Shown: positions 27,167 through 36,917 of the stretch, piece after piece
How positions within the stretch are numbered: the stretch's first letter is position 1
How the letters are laid out: each line of letters starts with the position of its first letter
From: Novosphingobium lindaniclasticum LE124
Lineage (GTDB): Bacteria; Pseudomonadota; Alphaproteobacteria; Sphingomonadales; Sphingomonadaceae
Length of the DNA: 64,000 nt
Assembly: GCF_000445125.1 (NCBI RefSeq)
Contig: NZ_ATHL01000001.1
Location: forward strand, 40,883 to 104,882
Direction: 5' to 3'
Notes under the pieces: generated by a model
Told to the model about the DNA's origin: nothing
Database searches by the model: none
Seen by the model: the letters and a program-made list of their open reading frames with translations, nothing else
Made by a program: the position numbers and the translations under genes

Positions 27167-28357
27167 CTACTCGCGCGGTCTCGCTCGACGGCTGGGCGAT
27201 GCGGCAAGTCGAAGCACGGCGAAGCCCGCCAAGGCCGAAACCATCGAGCCGCCGAGCACGCCGATCTTCACTTCGTCGACCAGCACCGGGTCGCTGAAGG
27301 CCAGTGCGCCCACGAAGAGGCTCATCGTGAAACCGATGCCGCAAAGCAGGCACATGCCGTAGGTCTGCACCCACGTCGCACCGCTCGGCCGCTTGGCAAG
27401 GCCGAAGAAGGCACAGAGCCGGAGCGTCAGGAATACGCCGAGTTGCTTGCCAAGGAACAGCCCTCCCGCGACCGCCAGCGGCAAGGGCGCGAGCACGTGC
27501 TCGACCCCGAGGCCGGCCAGCGAAACGCCGGCGTTGGCGAAGCCGAACAGGGGCACGACAAGATAGGCGACCCAGCCGTGAAGCCCGTGTTCGAGGCGGT
27601 GCAGCGGCGATTCCGCGCTGTCCGGGGCGCCCGGCGTTGCGCGGATCGGGATCAGGCTGGCGGCCAGGACTCCCGCGATCGTAGCATGGACGCCGGACAG
27701 CAGCACCGCCAACCAGAGCAATGCCGCCAGGAGCAGGTAGGGCCAGAGGCGCTTAACGCCGATCCGGTTGAGCACGAACATCACACCCATGATGACGCCC
27801 GCCGCCAGCAGGGCCGCGCCCTTGATCTGGCTGGTATAGGCGAGTGCGATCACCGCCACCGCGCCCATGTCGTCGACGATGGCCACGGTGGTCAGGAACA
27901 GTTTGAGGGAAGCCGGTACGCGCTTGCCCAGGAGTGCCATCACGCCGATGGCGAAGGCGATGTCGGTAGCGGCGGGAATGGCCCAGCCACGGGCCAGGCC
28001 CGGCGTGGAACCGGCGATCGCGAGATAGATCGCGGCCGGGCAGCTCATGCCGGCCGCGGCTGCAAGGGCGGGCAGCGCACGGTCGGACCAGGTGGAGAGA
28101 TGCCCGTCGATGAACTCGCGTTTTATTTCCAGCCCGACCAGCAGGAAGAACAGCGACATCAGCCCGTCGTTGATCCAGTGGGCCAGGGACATCGGGCCGA
28201 TCATGACGTGGAGAGCGGAGAAGTAGCTCTCCGCAAGCGGACCGTTGGCGACGACCAGTGCCAGCGCGGCCGCGGCCATCAGCAGGATGCCCCCCGAAGC
28301 TTCGCTGCGCAGGAAGTCCCGCAATGCGGATCGAGGGCGTTTAAGGAGGAGCTTCAA
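27167..28357 (-). CDS. nhaA: Na+/H+ antiporter NhaA
   Basis: A 396-residue inner-membrane antiporter with about eleven to twelve hydrophobic helices. It exports sodium in exchange for protons. The family block GWAIPAATDIAFAIGVMALLG and the ion-binding pair in VAIVDDMGAVAVIAL (adjacent Asp residues) are intact. The length is close to that of E. coli NhaA (388). It stands alone, convergent with astB, and is probably constitutive or salt-controlled. Confidence 0.95.
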   Translation of the reverse strand: MKLLLKRPRSALRDFLRSEASGGILLMAAAALALVVANGPLAESYFSALHVMIGPMSLAHWINDGLMSLFFLLVGLEIKREFIDGHLSTWSDRALPALAAAAGMSCPAAIYLAIAGSTPGLARGWAIPAATDIAFAIGVMALLGKRVPASLKLFLTTVAIVDDMGAVAVIALAYTSQIKGAALLAAGVIMGVMFVLNRIGVKRLWPYLLLAALLWLAVLLSGVHATIAGVLAASLIPIRATPGAPDSAESPLHRLEHGLHGWVAYLVVPLFGFANAGVSLAGLGVEHVLAPLPLAVAGGLFLGKQLGVFLTLRLCAFFGLAKRPSGATWVQTYGMCLLCGIGFTMSLFVGALAFSDPVLVDEVKIGVLGGSMVSALAGFAVLRLAASPSRRARPRE

Positions 28358-28451
28358 GGTAGGGCGTACTCGTCGGAAGGGACAGGCGACGGCAGCCTAA
28401 CCGCAATTGTGAGCCGATGCCAAGGCGTCCGCTACGGCGCTTCGCGGCCTT

Positions 28452-29546
28452 TCAAGGGGCGGGCTGGACCGGAGGCTCGGTCGCCTGCTCCGTGGCGGAC
28501 GGCGTTTGGGCGTCCGTCTGAGCCGCGCTGTCCTTTGCTTCGGCATCCTTCTTGCGCGGGGTCTTCAGGCCTGGGCCATAGACCGGCACGACATCGGGCG
28601 TAATGCGGCCGTGCAGGGCCTCGATCTCCGCCTTGCGCTGCTTGAGATAGAGGTCGCGGTAGGCGGCGTAGGGCTTGTCTTCCTTGCGGATCTCGTTGAT
28701 CCGCTCGTCGAAGGCGGCACGCTCGCCAAGCTGGTCGACGATCGTCATCGGCAGCACGACTTCGGGATTGGTGAAAGGCTTGCCGATCGCGGCGGGGAGC
28801 AGCAGCCTGTCCACCGAGTCGCCGATGATGTCGCGCAGGGTGGTCGGGCCCACGATCGGCAGGTACATGAAGGGACCGGGGCCGACGCCGTAATAGCCCA
28901 GGGTGTTGGCCAGGCCATTGGGACGGTAGGGCAGGTTGAACGGCTTCTTCTTGGCCACGTCGACCAACCCGGCGATGCCCAGCGTCGTATTGATCGCGAA
29001 ACGTCCCGCCGTCTCCGCCGCCTTGCCGGGCTTGAGCTGCAGCAGATAGGCCGCGAACACGACCGGCTCGCTCAAGTTGCTGAAGAAGTTGCGCAGGCCC
29101 TTGCGGACGGGGCGCGGCAGGCCCTTGTTATAGGCCTTGGCGACGGGTTCGAGCACCGCCTGGTCCACCGCCTGTACGGCCTTGAACGATTCGGCATTGA
29201 TCCGCTGGAGCGGGTCGCCGGGGGGCGCAGGTTCGGGAGCCGTGACGACGATCACCGACTCGGGCTCGTCCCCGTTTTCGCGCGCGGCAGGCGAGGGCGG
29301 CGGAGAGGCTGCCTCGGGAGTCGCAGGCACGGAACCCGCGGGCGGGACCGGAGCGGCAGGCAGAGTGATCGGCGGGGTCTGCTGCGACGCCGTTGCCACC
29401 GGCTCTACCGGCGCAGTTCCGACCGGGGCGGCGCCCACTTGCACCGCTGCGGGCTCGGCCGCAGCCTGTGCGGCGAGCGGGACGGGGGCATCGGGCACCG
29501 ACGGGCCCGTCATCAACAACGCCACGGCGGCAGCCGGCAAACTCAT
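28452..29546 (-). CDS. mlaA: MlaA/VacJ-family protein with Pro/Ala-rich linker
   Basis: A 364-residue protein whose middle (about 110-310) is a complete MlaA domain: DPLQRINAESFKAVQAVDQ, FFSNLSEPVVFAAYLLQ, NTTLGIAGLVDVAKK, TLGYYGVGPGPFMYLPIVGPTTLRD. MlaA removes misplaced phospholipid from the outer membrane. The first 100 residues are Pro/Ala-rich and no lipobox cysteine is visible, although MlaA is normally a lipoprotein. The C-terminal tail is low-complexity (Gln, Thr, Glu, Pro). The start at 29546 may be wrong or the anchor may differ. Confidence 0.85.
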   Translation of the reverse strand: MSLPAAAVALLMTGPSVPDAPVPLAAQAAAEPAAVQVGAAPVGTAPVEPVATASQQTPPITLPAAPVPPAGSVPATPEAASPPPSPAARENGDEPESVIVVTAPEPAPPGDPLQRINAESFKAVQAVDQAVLEPVAKAYNKGLPRPVRKGLRNFFSNLSEPVVFAAYLLQLKPGKAAETAGRFAINTTLGIAGLVDVAKKKPFNLPYRPNGLANTLGYYGVGPGPFMYLPIVGPTTLRDIIGDSVDRLLLPAAIGKPFTNPEVVLPMTIVDQLGERAAFDERINEIRKEDKPYAAYRDLYLKQRKAEIEALHGRITPDVVPVYGPGLKTPRKKDAEAKDSAAQTDAQTPSATEQATEPPVQPAP

Positions 29547-29701
29547 GTAAAGGTCCTTAGCATAACGCAGCCGTGGCAGCGACGGCGATTTTGGCGATCC
29601 GGGCGGCTAGGCCCGTTTCCCGTTCCCGTCAATCTGAGCCGTCATGCACTCTCGGGACAAGGCGTTGCAAGATCGCGCCGAAACGTCTAGCGAGATTTTC
29701 A

Positions 29702-29774
29702 GCATCAAGAGTTGGGTCGACGCCCGACGCCAACCTGCCGATCCGGGCAAGGTGGCACTCCGCAAGGAGGATGT
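29702..29774 (+). promoter_or_regulatory. Probable SAM riboswitch (SAM-I/IV-like) before metA
   Basis: The layout follows the S-box type. P1 is formed by CATC (29703-29706) and GATG (29770-29773). AAGAG follows P1 immediately. P2 is GTTGG-GTCG pairing with CGAC-CCAAC (29711-29734). P3 is TGCC/GGCA (29736-29749). The AAGGTGGCACTCC stretch (29749-29761) matches the GGUGCYAAUUCC core, and CTCC-GCAA-GGAG closes P4. It lies 65 bases before the metA GTG start, the expected place for methionine feedback. Assigned by eye, without a covariance model. Confidence 0.6.
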
Positions 29775-29838
29775 GGCCGACCCGGCAAGAAACGGATCAA
29801 GCCACCAGCGTCGTCCCGAAACCGAGGACCGCCGCGAA

Positions 29839-30774
29839 GTGCCGATCAAGATACCCGACCACCTGCCCGCCCGCTCCATCCTGGAGAACGAAGGCGTGGC
29901 CGTGATGCGCGAAAGCGACGCCGTGCGCCAGGACATCCGCCCGCTGCGGATCGGCCTGCTCAACCTGATGCCCGACAAGGTCAGCACCGAGACGCAGCTT
30001 GCCCGCCTGCTGGGCGCCACGCCGCTGCAGATCGAACTGACCCTGGTGCGCATCAGCGATCATGTCGCCCGCAATACCTCGGCCGAACACCTCGAGGCCT
30101 TCTATCGTCCCTGGCGCGATGTCGAGCACGAGCGTTTCGACGGCTTCATCATCACCGGCGCGCCGGTGGAGCGCCTGGCCTTCGGCGAAGTGCGCTATTG
30201 GCCGGAACTGCAACGCATCTTCGACTGGACCCGCACGCACGTTCACAGTTGCCTGACGATCTGCTGGGCGGCGCAGGCGTTTCTCCATCACTTCCACGGC
30301 GTGCCCAAGCATGAGCTGGCGGCCAAAGCCTTCGGCGTCTTCCCGCACCGCAATCTCGCGCCGAACTCGCCTTTCCTGCGCGGCATGTCGGACAGTTTCG
30401 CGGCGCCGGTCTCACGCTGGACCGAAGTGCGCAAGGCGGAAATTCCCGAGGGGCGCGGACTGCGGGTGCTGGCCGAAAGCGACGAGGCCGGCCTCTGCCT
30501 GCTCCACGATCCGCAGCGTCGCGCGCTGCTGATGTTCAATCACCTGGAGTACGACGGCGACACTCTGGCTAACGAGTTCAACCGCGACGGCGGGCCGATC
30601 CCGGCCAATTACTACCCCGACGACGATCCGGCTCGGCCGCCTATGAACGCCTGGAGAAGCCATGGGCACTTGTTCTTCGGCAACTGGATCAACGAGATCT
30701 ACCAGACGACGCCTTTTGACCCCGCCGAGATCGGTGGATCGGCGGCGCAGGGCGACGCGCTGATCCCGGCGTGA
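29839..30774 (+). CDS. metA: Homoserine O-acyltransferase, MetA family
   Basis: A 311-residue cytoplasmic enzyme activating homoserine for methionine synthesis. It begins [20 protein letters not shown] at a GTG (29839), exactly as in the MetA family. A longer open frame to 29644 would run through the riboswitch. Catalytic residues are visible: the Cys in [13 protein letters not shown] and the His and Glu of [11 protein letters not shown]. Whether it uses succinyl- or acetyl-CoA cannot be told from these motifs. A hairpin follows the stop. Confidence 0.92.
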   Translation: MPIKIPDHLPARSILENEGVAVMRESDAVRQDIRPLRIGLLNLMPDKVSTETQLARLLGATPLQIELTLVRISDHVARNTSAEHLEAFYRPWRDVEHERFDGFIITGAPVERLAFGEVRYWPELQRIFDWTRTHVHSCLTICWAAQAFLHHFHGVPKHELAAKAFGVFPHRNLAPNSPFLRGMSDSFAAPVSRWTEVRKAEIPEGRGLRVLAESDEAGLCLLHDPQRRALLMFNHLEYDGDTLANEFNRDGGPIPANYYPDDDPARPPMNAWRSHGHLFFGNWINEIYQTTPFDPAEIGGSAAQGDALIPA

Positions 30775-31216
30775 GCGGGCGGGACGCCGGGGCTCCGGCG
30801 TCCTGCTGTTCCGCGCCATTTCCTTTTTCCCCACGGCTCCGCGTGGCAGTGGTCCTGCCCCTGCCGACCGAGTTCCTTTCGACACTGTTTCACGGGAACC
30901 TCAGCGAAATTGTCTGCCCCTCCGGCGGACCGATGGCATACCATCCTATAATGTGACTGCTTTTCTCGTCCCGACGCAGGACCATCATGCAGTTGCCTTG
31001 TTTCGCCGGGGTCGCCCCCGCAACGCCGATCTTCCCTTATCGCGGCCCTTCCGCCAGGATCGCGCCGAGCCCGGCCGCACCACCGCCGTGGCTGCGCTGC
31101 GATCGATCCTACAAGCCAGCTGCGCTCCTCCTTCGCGATCTTCCTAGCGACGCTGCGGCCATAGCCGCGGCGCCCACCCTCGTCGCCGCGGCCACCCGGC
31201 ATTCCTGGAGCTGAAA
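30775..31216. other. Intergenic region between metA and the chemoreceptor gene
   Basis: About 440 bases hold a terminator-like hairpin at 30782-30803 and no convincing gene. Short frames (for example 30987-31214) are proline/alanine-rich with no ribosome site. A TATAAT-like hexamer occurs near 30948 (CCTATAATGT) and could be a promoter element for a plus-strand transcript. Confidence 0.4.
30782..30803 (+). terminator. Hairpin after metA
   Basis: GGACGCCGG (30782-30790) and CCGGCGTCC (30795-30803) form a perfect nine-base stem with a four-base GGCT loop eight bases after the metA stop. The tail TGCTGTT is only moderately T-rich. Confidence 0.55.
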
Positions 31217-33364
31217 ATGAGAGACTTGTTCAACCGCCTGCACATAGCGGGGAAGCTGATGACCGTCGCCGGTCTGGCTATCGCCGTCTTGCTCCTGCTG
31301 GGCTTCTCGGCAGTGGTGCTGGAAACCCGTTCGTCCGTCGGAGAGCTGTCCGACCGTTCGGCGATCGCTCAGGCCGAAGCGGAAGGCAATCTGCTGAGGT
31401 CGGACATCGCCCGTTTCGAGGCGACCGCGCGCACTCTGGCTTCCACCATGGGCAATCTGCACGCAAGCGGCGCCCGTGATCGCGCCGCCGCGACCAATGT
31501 GGTGAAGACCGATCTGCTCAAGTCCAGGGAAGCGCTGGGCGCGTGGACCATGATCGCACCGGGCCGTTGGGACGGCGAGGATGCGGGCAAGGCCGGACTT
31601 CCGGGATCGAGCAAGGACGGCAATTTCCGCCCCTATTGGGTCAAGAACAACGGCGCCTTGAAGCAGAATCCCAGCGACGAGGCGGACGGCTACGACAAGC
31701 CCTTCTTCCGCCGCGCTTTCGAGAGCGGCGACGGCGCGATCCTGGATCCCTACACTTTCGATGCCGGCGGCCGGACCGTGCTCATGACCTCGATCACCCA
31801 GCCGGTGCGCTCGGGCGGCCAAGTCATCGGCGTCACCGGGCTGGACATGGAACTCGGCACGATTTCCGAGCGCCTATCCAAGCTCAAGCCCTTCGGCACC
31901 GGCCGCGTCATGCTGCTTTCGGCAGGCGCCACCTGGGTCGCCAATCCCGATCCGGCGCGGCTGGGCAAGCCTTATGCGGATGCCGGTCTCGAGGAGGTGA
32001 AGGCCGCGCTCGCCAGCGGAGCGCCGCGGGTACTGGCCGAGATCGACATCGACGGCGTGGAGACCCGCCGCGTGATCCAGCCGATCGCGCTCAGCGGCCT
32101 CAACGCCACCTGGGCGCTCGTGCTCGACGTTCCGGAGTCGACGATTGCCGCGCCGGCGCGCACCATTGCCTGGCAGCTGGTGATCGGCGGGCTGGTGATC
32201 GTCGTGGCGGTTCTGGCATCCCTGTTCTACGCGGCCGGCGGTATCATCGGTCGTCCCATGGCCAAGCTGAGCGGCGCCGTCGACCGTCTCGCCAAGGGCG
32301 AAGACTGCGCGATCCCCGAACTTGACCGCGAGGACGAGATCGGCACGATGGCCCGCGCCGCCGATGTGTTCCGCCAGGCCGCTGCCGACCGCGCCGAGGC
32401 CGACCGTCGCTCCGCCGAAGAGCAGCGGATCGTCACGACCGCCGTGGGCGAGGGACTGGACGCCATGCGGCAGGGCGATCTTACGCGGGACATCACCGAA
32501 GAGTTCCCGGCCGGCTACGTATCGCTGAAGGACAACTTCAACGCGGCACTGGCGGAGCTTCGCCGCATGATCGGCGCGGTCGCCAACAGTGCCGACGGTA
32601 TCCAGTCGGGTTCGCAGGAAATCGCCCAGGCCTCGGAAGATCTGGCGCGCCGTACCGAAGCGAATGCCGCGAGCCTGGAGGAGACTTCGGCGGCTCTGGT
32701 GCAGATCGACCAGCGGCTCAAGGCTTCGGCTTCCGCCTCGACGCAGACGGTTCGCCGTGCCGACGAGGCTCTCTCGACCGTGTCGGGCGGGCGCGTGGTG
32801 GCCGGCGAGGCGGTGGCGGCCATGGACCGCGTCAGCCTCAGCGCGCGCGGTATCGACCAGGTGATCGAGGGCGTGGACAAGATCGCGTTCCAGACCCGCG
32901 TTCTGGCGATGAACGCCGCCGTCGAGGCCGGCCGGGCAGGGGATGCGGGACGCGGCTTCGCGGTCGTCGCCGACCTCGTCTCCGCGCTCGCCATGCGCGC
33001 GGAGGAAGAGGCCAAGCGGGCCCGCGACCAGCTTACCGTGACCCAGACCGACATCGTCACCGCCGTGGATGCGGTCCAGCGCGTGGACGGCGCCTTCGAG
33101 ACGATCTCGGAAGGCGTGGGCGAAGTGCACGCGCTGCTCGGCCGCATGGCCGAGGACAACCAGGCGCAGTCCACCGCGATCACCCAGATCAGCGTGGCGG
33201 TTTCCACGATGGATCACTCCACCCAGCAGAACGCGGCCATGGTGGAGGAAACCTCCGCCGCGGCGCGCAACCTGACGACCGAGGCCGGATCGCTCAACGA
33301 TCAGGCGGCCCGCTTCGATACCGGCGGTCAGACGGAACGGTTCCGCCTCTCTTCGGCGGCCTGA
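31217..33364 (+). CDS. Methyl-accepting chemotaxis protein
   Basis: A 715-residue inner-membrane chemoreceptor. Transmembrane helix 1 lies at about 15-35 and a large periplasmic sensor of Cache type follows (about 40-310, with [11 protein letters not shown] and [21 protein letters not shown]). Helix 2 is at about 320-345, a HAMP domain next, then the signalling domain. The tip reads [33 protein letters not shown]. Paired glutamates in SLEETSAAL and [11 protein letters not shown] are probable methylation sites. No che genes are adjacent. Confidence 0.92.
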   Translation: MRDLFNRLHIAGKLMTVAGLAIAVLLLLGFSAVVLETRSSVGELSDRSAIAQAEAEGNLLRSDIARFEATARTLASTMGNLHASGARDRAAATNVVKTDLLKSREALGAWTMIAPGRWDGEDAGKAGLPGSSKDGNFRPYWVKNNGALKQNPSDEADGYDKPFFRRAFESGDGAILDPYTFDAGGRTVLMTSITQPVRSGGQVIGVTGLDMELGTISERLSKLKPFGTGRVMLLSAGATWVANPDPARLGKPYADAGLEEVKAALASGAPRVLAEIDIDGVETRRVIQPIALSGLNATWALVLDVPESTIAAPARTIAWQLVIGGLVIVVAVLASLFYAAGGIIGRPMAKLSGAVDRLAKGEDCAIPELDREDEIGTMARAADVFRQAAADRAEADRRSAEEQRIVTTAVGEGLDAMRQGDLTRDITEEFPAGYVSLKDNFNAALAELRRMIGAVANSADGIQSGSQEIAQASEDLARRTEANAASLEETSAALVQIDQRLKASASASTQTVRRADEALSTVSGGRVVAGEAVAAMDRVSLSARGIDQVIEGVDKIAFQTRVLAMNAAVEAGRAGDAGRGFAVVADLVSALAMRAEEEAKRARDQLTVTQTDIVTAVDAVQRVDGAFETISEGVGEVHALLGRMAEDNQAQSTAITQISVAVSTMDHSTQQNAAMVEETSAAARNLTTEAGSLNDQAARFDTGGQTERFRLSSAA

Positions 33365-33531
33365 CCGGACGGCGGTTGCCCCACCGCCAAAGCCGATCGT
33401 CAGGTCTACGAGCGCCCGCGGGTCGATTTCGGTCCGCGGGCGCAATCGCTTGTCGGCTCTTGTCCCAACTGGCAGACGCGGATGATGGCGTCCCTCTCGG
33501 CGAGGGCGCGGCTGGCAGGATGGATCAGGGC

Positions 33532-34428
33532 ATGACGATTTACGGAGCGATCGAGGCCGGGGGGACGAAGTTCGTCTGCGCCCTGGGCACAGCCGAGACC
33601 GGCTCGCTCCGCACTGCGACTATACCCACCCGCGATCCCGAATCGACTTTCGCCGAAGTCGCGGCCTTCTTCGACGGTGCAGCCGAACTGGGCCGCGTGG
33701 CCGGGATCGGGATCGCCAGCTTCGGCCCGGTCGGCGTGGATGCGGCGGCGGCGGACTACGGCAAGATCCTGGCGACCCCCAAGCCGGGCTGGGAGGGGAC
33801 CGATCTGCTCGCCCGCGTGCGAGACTTTCTAGACGTTCCGCTCGCCATCGACACCGACGTCAATGCGGCGGCCCTGGCCGAAGTCGCGGCAGCCGGCCCG
33901 GAGATATCTCAGCTTGCCTATGTCACGGTAGGCACCGGGATCGGCGTCGGGCTGGTGACCGATGGGCGCGCAGTTCACGGGATCGGCCACCCCGAAGCGG
34001 GTCACGTCCTGGTCCGCCGCCACCCCGCGCATGAGGGCTTCGCCGGAACCTGCCCCTTTCATGGCGACTGCCTGGAAGGGCTGGCGGCGGGACCGGCGAT
34101 CGCTGCGGCATGGGGCGCGCCGGCGTCGGAGCTTCCCGCCGCTCACCCGTTCTGGGACGTGGAGGCGGACTACCTTGCGCAGCTTTGCATGACCCTGTTC
34201 CTGACTATGGCGCCGCAACGCATCGTGCTGGGCGGCGGCGTCATGCAGCAGCGGCGCCTGCTGCCGATCATCCGCGTGCGAACGGCGCAGATGCTGGGCG
34301 GTTACGTGCAGGGCGCCCGCGATCTGGCAGCGATGGAACGGCGGATCCTCCCGCCGGCCTGCCGTGAACCCTCGGGGCTCGTCGGTGCCTACCTGCTGGC
34401 GAAGCGCGCCGCGCAGGCGGAAGGGTGA
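33532..34428 (+). CDS. ROK-family fructokinase
   Basis: A 298-residue sugar kinase. The phosphate loop IEAGGTKFVCALG lies at the N-terminus, IASFGPVGVD follows, IDTDVNAAALAE contains the catalytic Asp, and VTVGTGIGVGLV binds ATP. The zinc site is in GHVLVRRHPAHEGFAGTCPFHGDCLEG. This pattern is that of the ROK fructokinases, which make fructose-6-phosphate. I chose the ATG at 33532; one at 33520 is also possible. It stands alone between a chemoreceptor and a LysE exporter. Confidence 0.88.
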   Translation: MTIYGAIEAGGTKFVCALGTAETGSLRTATIPTRDPESTFAEVAAFFDGAAELGRVAGIGIASFGPVGVDAAAADYGKILATPKPGWEGTDLLARVRDFLDVPLAIDTDVNAAALAEVAAAGPEISQLAYVTVGTGIGVGLVTDGRAVHGIGHPEAGHVLVRRHPAHEGFAGTCPFHGDCLEGLAAGPAIAAAWGAPASELPAAHPFWDVEADYLAQLCMTLFLTMAPQRIVLGGGVMQQRRLLPIIRVRTAQMLGGYVQGARDLAAMERRILPPACREPSGLVGAYLLAKRAAQAEG

Positions 34429-34435
34429 GGTCGCC

Positions 34436-35065
34436 TCAGGCCGCGCGGGAGCTGAGCAGCGCCGCTCCGAATCCGACGAAGATCGACCCGGTCACGCGAT
34501 TGAACATGCGCTTCACCGCAGGGCGGCGCAGATATGTGGAGAGCGAGCCGCCGGCCAGCGCATATGTGCAGTACCAGAGCATCTCGATCACCGCGAAAGT
34601 CCCGACGAGAATGGCGAACTGCGGCACTTTGGGCTGGGCGGGATCGATGAACTGCGGGAAGAACGCGGCTGCGAAAAGCAGCAGCTTGGGATTGCTGATC
34701 GCGATCGTGAAGCCGCCGCGAAACAGGGCGGCGGGCGAACTCTGCCGAGCGACATGCTCGCCCTTGCCATGGTCGGGAGAGGCCGGTGACCGCCAGGCCT
34801 TGATACCCAGGTAGACGAGATAGCCGACACCCAGATAGCGCAGAACCTCGAAGGCGCCGGGTATGGCCTTGAGCAGCGCCGTCAACCCTGCGGCCGAGGC
34901 GGCGAGAACCAGCGTGATCGCCAGCATGCAGCCGGCCATGGCCGCCATGCTGCGCCGAAAGCCGAACTCCACGCTCCGCGTCATGACGTGCAGCATATTG
35001 GGGCCGGGAGTCCCGGAAAGCAGAAAAACGGCAAAGGCGTAGAGCCACCAGGCGTGTAAAGTCAT
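34436..35065 (-). CDS. LysE/RhtB-family amino acid exporter
   Basis: A 209-residue membrane protein with about six helices. The signature SGTPGPNMLHVMTRSVEFG near the N-terminus and the FTIAISNPKLLLFAAAFFPQFI segment identify the LysE/RhtB family, which exports amino acids such as homoserine lactone, threonine or leucine. The ATG at 35065 is chosen over 35110 because homology starts there. It converges with the fructokinase gene eight bases away. Confidence 0.88.
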   Translation of the reverse strand: MTLHAWWLYAFAVFLLSGTPGPNMLHVMTRSVEFGFRRSMAAMAGCMLAITLVLAASAAGLTALLKAIPGAFEVLRYLGVGYLVYLGIKAWRSPASPDHGKGEHVARQSSPAALFRGGFTIAISNPKLLLFAAAFFPQFIDPAQPKVPQFAILVGTFAVIEMLWYCTYALAGGSLSTYLRRPAVKRMFNRVTGSIFVGFGAALLSSRAA

Positions 35066-35143
35066 CGCAGTCTCGGCAGAAATGAAAGGTGCGCTTAAAG
35101 CATTTTTCAACCGCGTGGAATGTGGATGTGGCCGATGCCCGCG

Positions 35144-35917
35144 TCAGAATGCTTCCACCAGCAGGGTGTCGATGGTGAAGGACCCATCGGGCTCGATCTC
35201 GAAGTGCGCGGCGACTTCGTCGCTGGCGGCGTTCTGGAGCGCGCGGATGGCGGCGGCCAGCGCGGGCGGCGTGCGCATGCGGGCCGTCCAGTCGGCAAAG
35301 TCCATGCGCAGGCGGCCCGTCGTCAGGCGATCGACCGAGAACCCGGCATTTTCCAGCATGGCAAGCCACTGCGCGGCGGAATAGTCGCGGACGTGCGAGC
35401 CGTCGCGCAGCAGTTCGACCGCCTGCAAATGCGTATCGGCGGCCGGCGCGGCGGGCGCGACGACATCGATGAACATGGCCGGGGCACCCGGCGCGAGCAC
35501 CCGCCTCGCCTCGCGCAGGCCGGTTTGGACCTGCCGCCAATGGTGCGCGGAAAACCGGCAGGCCAGAAAGTCGAAGCTGCCGTCCGGGAAAGGCAGCGCC
35601 TCTGCGGCCGCTGCTTGCGGGGCGATGTTGTTCAGCCCCCGCCGGTTTGCTTCGGCGGAGATCGCCTCCAGCATGCGGGGCGAAATGTCGCAGGCGGTGA
35701 CGTTTCGTGCATGAGGCGCCATCGCATAGCCCGCGTGGCCGCCGCCGGCGCCAAGATCGAAGGCATGCTGCGGCCGGGCCTCTTGCGCCCGGAGCGCGAT
35801 CCGGTCGAGGTCGGCTCCAGCTGCGTGCACCGCACTGGCAACATAAGCGGCCGCGGTCGATCCGAACTGGCGGTCGACCAGTTCGTGGCCTGTGCGGCGG
35901 AAGAGATGTTCGGTCAT
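35144..35917 (-). CDS. Class I SAM-dependent methyltransferase
   Basis: A 257-residue UbiE-like methyltransferase. The SAM loop FDLGAGGGHAGYA lies near residue 52, ACDISPRMLEAI is motif II, and LPFPDGSFDFLACRFSAHHW is the usual post-motif. The ATG at 35917 follows AAGGAGA. The gene is divergent from an MmyB-type regulator across a palindrome (35963-35976), so the regulator probably represses it. The substrate is unknown. Confidence 0.88.
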   Translation of the reverse strand: MTEHLFRRTGHELVDRQFGSTAAAYVASAVHAAGADLDRIALRAQEARPQHAFDLGAGGGHAGYAMAPHARNVTACDISPRMLEAISAEANRRGLNNIAPQAAAAEALPFPDGSFDFLACRFSAHHWRQVQTGLREARRVLAPGAPAMFIDVVAPAAPAADTHLQAVELLRDGSHVRDYSAAQWLAMLENAGFSVDRLTTGRLRMDFADWTARMRTPPALAAAIRALQNAASDEVAAHFEIEPDGSFTIDTLLVEAF

Positions 35918-35962
35918 GGTGTTCTCCTTGTGCCGCTCTTGTTCGTCTTTTATCAGCCCGGT

Positions 35963-35976
35963 ACAATGAACATTGT
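35963..35976. promoter_or_regulatory. Palindromic operator between methyltransferase and regulator genes
   Basis: ACAATG (35963-35968), AA, CATTGT (35971-35976) is a perfect six-base inverted repeat in the 80-base divergent promoter. A palindrome here fits control of both genes by the HTH regulator starting at 35998. Confidence 0.6.
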
Positions 35977-35997
35977 TATCCTGGTATAAAGAGGCCC

Positions 35998-36777
35998 ATG
36001 CAGAGCGAGGAACAGCGCAAGCTGCTGGGCGCCTTCGTGCGGACACGGCGCGAGAGCATGGCGCCGGAAGGAACCGCGCGGCGCCGCCGGACGCCGGGGC
36101 TTCGGCGTGAGGAACTGGCCGCGCGCGCCGCGATCGGCGCTACCTGGGTCGCCTGGATCGAGCAGGGCCGCGACGTTCGGCCTTCGGCGGAAACGCTGTC
36201 CCGGCTCGCCGCCGGGCTGGACCTCTCGGTTGCCGAGCGCGACTACCTGTTCTCCCTGGCAGGCAGACATGACCCGGCCGATCCGTTCGCAGAGGCCGGA
36301 GCAGCGGCTCCCGCAGCGATCGCCGCGCTGGTCGGGCGGATCGATTGGCCCTGCTACGCGCTCGATCCCGCCTGGACGCTCTGCGCCGCCAATGCGGCCG
36401 CGAAGCGCCTGTTCACGGGACTGTTCGAGGATGACCCGCAGCCGAACCTGCTGCGCTACGTCTTCACCCATCCGGCCGCGCGCAAGCTGCTGCCCGACTG
36501 GTCGCGGCGCGCCGAGCGTCTGCTGGCCGAATTTCGCCGGGACTACAGCCATGCTCTGGCCGATCCGCGCGTTCGCGGCGTCGTGGCCCGTTTGCAGGAA
36601 CAGAGCCCGGAATTCCGCCGCTCGTGGGAGGAGCAGGCCGTGCTGGCACGCGAGGGCGGAAGACGCAGCTTCCAACCGCCCGCAGGCGGGCTGCTGCATT
36701 TCGAGCAGCACACGCTGACCGACGTTTCGCGACGCGATTTCCGCGTGGTGTTCCTGGAGCCGGTGAGCGACGCATGA
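35998..36777 (+). CDS. Helix-turn-helix regulator, MmyB-like
   Basis: A 259-residue regulator. The N-terminal XRE-type HTH (about 5-80) includes RRRTPGLRREELAARAAIGATWVAWIEQGRDVRPSAETL, typical of the MmyB group. The C-terminal ligand-binding-like domain (about 100-255) includes YALDPAWTLCAANAAAKRLF and NLLRYVFTHPAARKLLPDW. MmyB-type proteins commonly control a divergent oxidoreductase or methyltransferase gene, as here. The ATG at 35998 follows AAAGAGG. Confidence 0.9.
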   Translation: MQSEEQRKLLGAFVRTRRESMAPEGTARRRRTPGLRREELAARAAIGATWVAWIEQGRDVRPSAETLSRLAAGLDLSVAERDYLFSLAGRHDPADPFAEAGAAAPAAIAALVGRIDWPCYALDPAWTLCAANAAAKRLFTGLFEDDPQPNLLRYVFTHPAARKLLPDWSRRAERLLAEFRRDYSHALADPRVRGVVARLQEQSPEFRRSWEEQAVLAREGGRRSFQPPAGGLLHFEQHTLTDVSRRDFRVVFLEPVSDA

Positions 36778-36917
36778 AATCTCCACGCAGGCCCGCGCCC
36801 TCTCGCCCGGTGTAGACAGGCGCGGCCGGTCGCCCTATCAGCCGCGCCAGCGCGCGCCTCTTTCGGGTTTCCGGCCGACGCGCTTTTCCTTCCGAGCCCG
36901 TAATCAAGAGAGATCTC

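Noticed and set aside
29644..29838. N-terminal extension of MetA
   Set aside because: The extension crosses the riboswitch, and MetA homology begins exactly at the GTG at 29839.
30987..31214. 75-residue frame before the chemoreceptor gene
   Set aside because: Pro/Ala-rich composition, no ribosome site, no similarity that I recognise.
36780..36917. Guanidine riboswitch before the SMR exporter
   Set aside because: I found neither the ACGR loops of guanidine-II nor the conserved cores of guanidine-I or -III.
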